From Erwinia sp. E602 (GTDB lineage: Bacteria > Pseudomonadota > Gammaproteobacteria > Enterobacterales > Enterobacteriaceae): a DNA stretch of 64,000 bases. The notes beneath the pieces are model-generated. The model saw only the letters and a program-made list of their open reading frames with translations. It did no database searches and was not told where the DNA came from. Position 1 is the stretch's first letter, and each line of letters starts with the position of its first letter. The position numbers and the translations under genes were made by a program. Where the stretch lies: contig NZ_CP046582.1 of the NCBI RefSeq assembly GCF_018141005.1, positions 3,472,001-3,536,000 of the forward strand, given 5' to 3'. Below, piece by piece: positions 59,066 through 64,000 of this stretch.

Positions 59066-60421
59066 CTACACCAGCAGGGAGATCAGCCAGACCAGTACAA
59101 ACCCGGTAACGCCCATCGCGGTCGTCAGCACCGTCCAGGTTTTAAGCCCGTCCGCCACCGACAGCCCGAGGTAGCGGGTCACCACCCAGAAACCGGCATC
59201 GTTAACGTGGGACAACCCCAGCCCGCCGAAACAGGCCGACAGCGTCACCAGCACCAGCTGGATCTCACTCTGCCCGCTGACCGCCTGCGCCAGCAGCCCG
59301 CTGGTGGTCAGGATCGCCACCGTGGCAGAGCCCTGCGACGCGCGCAGCGCCAGCGACAGAATAAAGGCGGCGGGGATCAGCGGCAGGTTGATGGTCTCCA
59401 GCGACAGCGCCAGCGCCTTACCGACGCCGGACTCCACCAGCACCTTACCAAAGGCACCGCCGGCCCCGGCCACCAGAATCACCCCGGCCGATCCCGGGAT
59501 TGCCCGCTCCAGCAGCTCGCTCAGGCGGTCTTTACTCCAGCCGCGGCGCAGGCCCAGCAGCCAGGCGGAGAGCGCCAGCGCAATCAGCAGGGCAATTGCC
59601 GGCGTGCCGACCAGAGACAGCAGCTGGCGCAGGGCACTGCCCGCCGGCAGCACCGTATGCGCCAGGGTCCCCAGCACGATCAATACGATCGGCACCACGA
59701 TCAGCCCGGAGATCAGCCAGGCCCCCGGTGGCCGCTGACCGTCGGTCGGCGTCGCGCTTTCCGGCTTCGCCAGCTGCATCTGCTCCAGCACGTCCAGCGA
59801 CAGGTGATACTGACGGCGGTTCATCGCCTTCGCCACAAAATAGCCGACCACGCCGACCGGAATCGACACCAGAATGCCCAGCAGCATCACCCAGCCGATG
59901 TCGCTGTGCAGCAGGCCGGTGGCAGCGGCGGCCCCCGGATGGGTTGGCAGCGCCACGTGCACCGTCAGCATCACGCCGGCCATCGGCAGGCCATACTTCA
60001 GCGGCGACACGCGCGCCACCTTGGTGAAGCCGTAGATCAGCGGGATGACGATAATAAAGCCGACCTCAAAAAATACCGGAATGCCGAGAATAAAGGCGGC
60101 AATAGTCAACGCAGCCACGGTACGCTTCACTCCCAGAGAGCGGGTAAAGCGCTGGGCCAGCGACTCCGCGCCCCCGGACGACTCGATAATCGCGCCGAGC
60201 ATCGCCCCGAGCACGATGATAATGGTGATGGCTCCCAGCAGGTGCCCCATGCCGTCGACGATCACCTTCATAATATTATCCACCGGCATGCCGGTAGCGA
60301 GGGCGACCAGCAGGCTGACCACCAGCAGAGCAACAAACGGATGAACCTTGGCTTTAATCACCATCACCAGCAGCAGCAGCACGCTGGCCACGGCGATGGT
60401 TAACAACAGGGCGGTAGACAT
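59066..60421 (-). CDS. GntP-family permease of the acid-sugar operon (YgbN-like)
   Basis: 451 residues, about 12 membrane segments. GntP family features: PTHPGAAAATGLLHSDIG, FFEVGFIIVIPL, LALRASQGSATVAI and GGLGLSHVNDAGFWVV. Likely imports the four-carbon acid sugar (threonate or erythronate) degraded by the upstream genes; last gene of the operon. E. coli ygbN is in the same place. Confidence 0.85.
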   Translation of the reverse strand: MSTALLLTIAVASVLLLLVMVIKAKVHPFVALLVVSLLVALATGMPVDNIMKVIVDGMGHLLGAITIIIVLGAMLGAIIESSGGAESLAQRFTRSLGVKRTVAALTIAAFILGIPVFFEVGFIIVIPLIYGFTKVARVSPLKYGLPMAGVMLTVHVALPTHPGAAAATGLLHSDIGWVMLLGILVSIPVGVVGYFVAKAMNRRQYHLSLDVLEQMQLAKPESATPTDGQRPPGAWLISGLIVVPIVLIVLGTLAHTVLPAGSALRQLLSLVGTPAIALLIALALSAWLLGLRRGWSKDRLSELLERAIPGSAGVILVAGAGGAFGKVLVESGVGKALALSLETINLPLIPAAFILSLALRASQGSATVAILTTSGLLAQAVSGQSEIQLVLVTLSACFGGLGLSHVNDAGFWVVTRYLGLSVADGLKTWTVLTTAMGVTGFVLVWLISLLV

Positions 60422-60518
60422 TTTCTTTACCTTCTGAGGGCTTATTATTTATGCGGTGCCGTTGGCACCCTCTTTATTTTCCCCGGCGGGTGGCCGGATA
60501 CGGGCAACAGAATTCCTG

Positions 60519-60542
60519 AGCGGCCTGCCGGAGCAGGCCGCT
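60519..60542. repeat. Ten-base perfect inverted repeat between otnI and the permease
   Basis: AGCGGCCTGC/GCAGGCCGCT with CGGA loop, in the 149-base intercistronic space. No T-run: more likely a stability or attenuation hairpin than a full terminator. Confidence 0.75.
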
Positions 60543-60570
60543 GAACAATAAAACGGGCAATCAGGTCAGA

Positions 60571-61353
60571 TTACAGCGGGCGGTAAGGGTCCAGCCAGCC
60601 GAGTCCGGCAAGGGTCGTGGTGCGCGGGAGGTATTCGCAGCCAATCCAGCCCTGATAGCCGCTGCTATCCAGCAGATCGAACAGCCACGGATAGTTCAGC
60701 TCGCCCTCGTCCGGCTCGTGCCGGTCCGGCGCTGAGGCGATCTGAATATGCTGATACTGGCCGGCATACTCGCGGATCAGGTGGCTGAGGTTGCCGTCCA
60801 CCCGCTGCGCGTGGAACAGGTCCAGCTGGGTAAACACCCCCGGACGATCGATGCGTTTAACCATCTCCAGCGTCTGATACTGGCTGGCGTAGAGGTAATC
60901 AGGTTTGGTTATCGGGTTAAGCGCCTCCAGCAGCACGCGGATACCCTGCGGGGCAAAACGCTCCGCCGCGTAGCGCGCGTTGCTGATAAAGGTCTCAGAC
61001 CACTGCTGGCGATCGGCAGCAGGCGGCACCACCGATGCCATCAGATGTACCTGGCGGCACTCCAGCGCCAGCGCATACTCCAGGGCGCGGTCGATATCGC
61101 GTCGGGCGTCGGCTTCGCGGCCCGGGATCGCCGCCAGCCCCCACTCCCCCGCCGCGCTGTCGCCAGGCGCGGTATTAAACAGCACCAGCTCCAGCCGGTT
61201 GCGGGTGAGCGCCTGCTTCAGTTGCTCAGGCTGATAGTCGTAGGGAAACAGAAACTCCACCCCGCGAAATCCGGCGGCGGCGGCGGCGTCAAAGCGTTCC
61301 AGGAACGGCAGTTCGGTGAACAGGGTCGACAGGTTGGCGGCAAACTTTGGCAT
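60571..61353 (-). CDS. otnI: 2-oxo-tetronate isomerase OtnI
   Basis: 260 residues, hydroxypyruvate isomerase-like TIM barrel ([55 protein letters not shown]). Converts 2-oxo- to 3-oxo-tetronate in threonate/erythronate catabolism. Seven bases after otnC. E. coli ygbM. Confidence 0.9.
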   Translation of the reverse strand: MPKFAANLSTLFTELPFLERFDAAAAAGFRGVEFLFPYDYQPEQLKQALTRNRLELVLFNTAPGDSAAGEWGLAAIPGREADARRDIDRALEYALALECRQVHLMASVVPPAADRQQWSETFISNARYAAERFAPQGIRVLLEALNPITKPDYLYASQYQTLEMVKRIDRPGVFTQLDLFHAQRVDGNLSHLIREYAGQYQHIQIASAPDRHEPDEGELNYPWLFDLLDSSGYQGWIGCEYLPRTTTLAGLGWLDPYRPL

Positions 61354-61360
61354 GGTTGGT

Positions 61361-61984
61361 TCAGCTCCGTAATTCAGCCACTTCGCTATCGGACAGATAG
61401 CGAATCGGGCGATCGCCCAGGGTAAAGATCAGCCGGGCGGTCTCTTCCAGCTCTTCGGTGTTATCCGCCGCCTCACGCAGCGTTTTACCGACCACCACCG
61501 GGCCATGATTGGCCAGCAAAAACGCCCTGTAGTGCGGCGCCAGCCGGGCAAGGTCTTCGCCCAGGCGGGGGTCTCCCGGACGGTAGTAAGGCACCACCGG
61601 CACGTCACCCACCCGCATCACCACGTAGGGGGTAAAGGGGCGAATACAGTTCTGCGTATCCAGCCCTTCCAGACAGGAGAGCGCGGTCAGGTACAGGCAG
61701 TGCAGGTGTACAATAGCACCGCAGGCCGGATTATTCAGATAGATGGCGCGGTGGAAGCTAATCTCTTTCGACGGCTTATCGCCGCCGATCCACTCGCCGT
61801 CGGCGGTCACTTGTGACAGCCGATCCGCCACCAGTTCACCGAGGCAGGAGCCGGTCGGCGTCGCCAGCAGGGTGCCGTCTTCCAGGCGCATCGACAGGTT
61901 GCCGGCCGAGCCGGTAGCGTAGCCGCGCTGGAAAAACGACGCCCCCAGGCGCACCATCTCTTCACGTGCCTGCTGTTCGGTCAT
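61361..61984 (-). CDS. otnC: 3-oxo-tetronate 4-phosphate decarboxylase OtnC
   Basis: 207 residues, class II aldolase fold with zinc histidines in IVHLHCLY and [12 protein letters not shown], phosphate loop [10 protein letters not shown]. Splits the phosphorylated oxo acid to dihydroxyacetone phosphate and CO2. Overlaps otnK by four bases. E. coli ygbL. Confidence 0.9.
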   Translation of the reverse strand: MTEQQAREEMVRLGASFFQRGYATGSAGNLSMRLEDGTLLATPTGSCLGELVADRLSQVTADGEWIGGDKPSKEISFHRAIYLNNPACGAIVHLHCLYLTALSCLEGLDTQNCIRPFTPYVVMRVGDVPVVPYYRPGDPRLGEDLARLAPHYRAFLLANHGPVVVGKTLREAADNTEELEETARLIFTLGDRPIRYLSDSEVAELRS

Positions 61985-63246
61985 GAGACAAACTCCGTCT
62001 GTGCGCGGGCAAAGAAGTTCTCATCGCCAAAGTTACCGGATTTCAACGCCAGCGACAGCGGGCGTTCGGTGGCACGCACCCACGGCACCCCGGGGGAGAT
62101 GGTCGGCCCAATATGGAACGCCTCCACCCCCAGCGTCTGTGCCACCACGCCGGACGTTTCACCGCCGGCAACGATAAAGCGCTGCCAGCCACGCTGCTGC
62201 AGCTCACGCACCACGCGGGCAAACAGCTGCTCCACCGCCTCGCTGCTGGCTTCAGCGCCATACTGCTGCTGAATGCGCTGTAACAGCGCCGGCTCGGCGG
62301 TGGCATACAGCAGCGGCGCCAGCGGGTCCTGCTGATGCGCGGCCACCCAGTCGCACAGCTCAATGACGTAAGCGTCGCCCCCGGTAATAGCGCGGGCCAC
62401 GTCAATCGCCTGCGCGGCGGCCTGCTGGCGGTAGCACGCCACCTGACGGTTGGTCATCGCCGAGCAGGAGCCGGAGATCGCCACCGTTTTCCCCGCCACC
62501 GGCGCGCCGGCGGCCTGCGCCGCCGTGCTGTTATGCTCGTGGCTGGCCCACTGACGGGCAAGGCCAATCGCCAGGCCGGAACCGCCGGTGACCAGCGTCA
62601 TCTCGCGCAGCGCCTCCCCCTGAGTCAGCAGATGCTGTTCATTCAGCGCATCCAGCACCACATAGCGCACCCCCTGCCCGGCCAGCGCCGTCAGCGCCTC
62701 GCGCACCGCCTCCGCGCCGCGATCGAGGGTCTGCGCGGCGACCAGCCCGGCCTTACCGCTGGCCTGGGCCTCGATCAGCCGCAGCAGGCTGCTGTCGGTC
62801 ATCGGGGTCACCGGGTGGTGACGCATGCCGGAGTCCGACAGCAGCTGGTCCATCACAAACAGGTGCCCCTGATACACCGTGCGGCCGTTAACCGGCAGCG
62901 CCGGCGAGATCACCGTCAGCGCCTCGCCCAGTTCGGCCAGCAGCGCATCGGTCACCGGGCCGATATTGCCCCGTGCGGTGCTGTCGAAGGTGGAGCAGTA
63001 TTTAAAATAGAAACGCTCGCAGCCCTGCTGCTGCAGCCAGCGCAGCGCCCGCAACGCGTCGGCAACGGCAGTCTCCACCGCGCAGGAGCGCGACTTAAGG
63101 CTGACCACAATTGCCTGCGCTGCGCTGCCGACACCCCTCTCCGGTATGCCATTCACCTGCACGGTCGCCATGCCGTTCTGCACCAGAAAACTGGCGATAT
63201 CGGTCGCGCCGGTAAAATCATCGGCAATCACCCCCAGACGCATCAC
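61981..63246 (-). CDS. otnK: 3-oxo-tetronate kinase OtnK
   Basis: 421 residues, two-domain DUF1537-type four-carbon acid sugar kinase: N-terminal GVIADDFTGATDIASFL, C-terminal ATP site VAGGETSGVVAQTL. Phosphorylates 3-oxo-tetronate. Overlaps ltnD by four bases. E. coli ygbK. Confidence 0.92.
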   Translation of the reverse strand: MMRLGVIADDFTGATDIASFLVQNGMATVQVNGIPERGVGSAAQAIVVSLKSRSCAVETAVADALRALRWLQQQGCERFYFKYCSTFDSTARGNIGPVTDALLAELGEALTVISPALPVNGRTVYQGHLFVMDQLLSDSGMRHHPVTPMTDSSLLRLIEAQASGKAGLVAAQTLDRGAEAVREALTALAGQGVRYVVLDALNEQHLLTQGEALREMTLVTGGSGLAIGLARQWASHEHNSTAAQAAGAPVAGKTVAISGSCSAMTNRQVACYRQQAAAQAIDVARAITGGDAYVIELCDWVAAHQQDPLAPLLYATAEPALLQRIQQQYGAEASSEAVEQLFARVVRELQQRGWQRFIVAGGETSGVVAQTLGVEAFHIGPTISPGVPWVRATERPLSLALKSGNFGDENFFARAQTEFVS

Positions 63247-64000
63247 TGGCCCTCCTGCTTTTCCGGCAGCGTAATGCCGCTGAAGATCTTAATCACCGCG
63301 CTGTCATCCTCACGACCATAGCCGGCGTTGCTGGCGGAGGTGAACATGTTAAAGGCGGTCGAGGCCAGCGGCAGTGGGAAGCGCAGCGCTTTGGCCGTCT
63401 CGGCCACCAGGCCGAGATCCTTCACGAAAATATCCACGGCGGATTTAGGCGAGTAGTCACCGTCCACCACGTGGCGCATGCGGTTTTCAAACATCCATGA
63501 GTTGCCCGCCGCGTTGGTCACCACATCGTACATGGTGTCGAGCGGAATTCCGGCGCGGGCGGCCAGCGCCATCGCTTCGGCACCGGCGGCAATGTGCACC
63601 CCGGCCAGCAACTGATGAATAATCTTTACCGTGGAACCCAGGCCGATCTCGCTGCCGATGCGGTACACCTTGCCGGCCACCGCGTCCAGCACCGGCTGCA
63701 GGCGAGCAAAGGCTTCATCGCTGCCGGAGGCCATTACCGTCATCTCGCCGCTGGCGGCTTTAACCGCACCGCCGGAAACTGGCGCATCCAGCATGATCAG
63801 CTGATGCTCTGCCAGCCGCTGCGCGATCGCCTGCGCATCCCCGGCTGAAATGGTCGACGACACCATTACCGCGCAGCCCGGCTTCAGCTGAGCGGCCAGC
63901 CCGCCCCCGGCAAACAGGATCTGATTCACCTGCGCGGCGTTGACTACCAGCAGCAGCACCGCGTCCAGCTCAGCGGCAAAACCGTCAGCACGGCTCTCCG
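63243..64000 (-). CDS. ltnD: L-threonate dehydrogenase LtnD (partial, 5' end outside window)
   Basis: About 252 codons up to the window edge; the frame is still open there (...SRADGFAAELDAVLLL), so roughly 50 N-terminal codons with the NAD-binding Rossmann start are missing. Hydroxyacid dehydrogenase signs: LDAPVSGGAVKA, catalytic lysine in GSTVKIIHQLL, PKSAVDIFVKDLGL. Oxidises the acid sugar to its 2-oxo form. First gene seen of the operon; E. coli ygbJ. Confidence 0.92.
   Translation of the reverse strand, partial: ESRADGFAAELDAVLLLVVNAAQVNQILFAGGGLAAQLKPGCAVMVSSTISAGDAQAIAQRLAEHQLIMLDAPVSGGAVKAASGEMTVMASGSDEAFARLQPVLDAVAGKVYRIGSEIGLGSTVKIIHQLLAGVHIAAGAEAMALAARAGIPLDTMYDVVTNAAGNSWMFENRMRHVVDGDYSPKSAVDIFVKDLGLVAETAKALRFPLPLASTAFNMFTSASNAGYGREDDSAVIKIFSGITLPEKQEGQ

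Overview
The window is chromosomal DNA from a member of the Enterobacterales, most likely Erwiniaceae (Erwinia/Pantoea type). Gene order follows the 14-16 minute region of Escherichia coli almost gene for gene from phrB to pagP, GC content is moderately high, and proteins such as Fur, CspE, SeqA, NagC and LipA are close to their E. coli forms. Several E. coli neighbours are missing: kdpFABCD, speF-potE, chiP, nagD and cobC. No insertion sequence, prophage or CRISPR array was seen.

Layout. 1-8.4 kb: phrB (cut by the window edge), ybgA, ybfA, an orphan kdpE at the site of a lost kdp operon, pgm-seqA, ybfF, ybfE, fldA and fur, the last with an upstream leader ORF. 8.5-20 kb: a small ORF at the chiQ position, the tryptophan permease mtr with a TrpR-like operator, two adjacent tandem repeats, glnS, nagE divergent from nagBAC, and asnB. 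20-21 kb: a seven-gene tRNA operon (Met-Leu-Gln-Gln-Met-Gln-Gln). 21-32 kb: ubiF, miaB-ybeZ-ybeY-ybeX-lnt, and the glutamate/aspartate ABC operon gltIJKL, preceded by a sigma-54 promoter and a roughly 200 bp low-complexity repeat, with a GcvB-type target and an SroC-like RNA. 32-33 kb: an AT-rich insert with an McbG-like pentapeptide protein. 33-50 kb: the core block ybeL, leuS-lptE-holA-nadD, rsfS-rlmH-mrdA-mrdB-rlpA, dacA, ybeD-lipB, lipA, tatE, ybeM, cspE and pagP (translation, outer-membrane assembly, cell shape, lipoate).

51.3-58.7 kb is accessory. A rightward operon (HAD phosphatase, alpha/beta hydrolase, two small four-helix EamA/SMR-type transporters, DegT-like aminotransferase) runs tail to tail into a leftward operon (class III aminotransferase, FemAB/GNAT-like acyltransferase, arginase-fold protein). 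Genes overlap by 1-17 bases and the two operons share 38 bases of 3' end. I do not recognise this combination; it looks like a pathway that makes and exports an amino-modified small molecule or lipid, and it is the best candidate here for an undescribed system. Copies of a 9-base motif lie in front of it.

58.8-64 kb: a YohP-like 27-residue membrane protein and the four-carbon acid-sugar catabolic operon ltnD-otnK-otnC-otnI-permease (ygbJKLMN in E. coli), whose first gene runs off the window.
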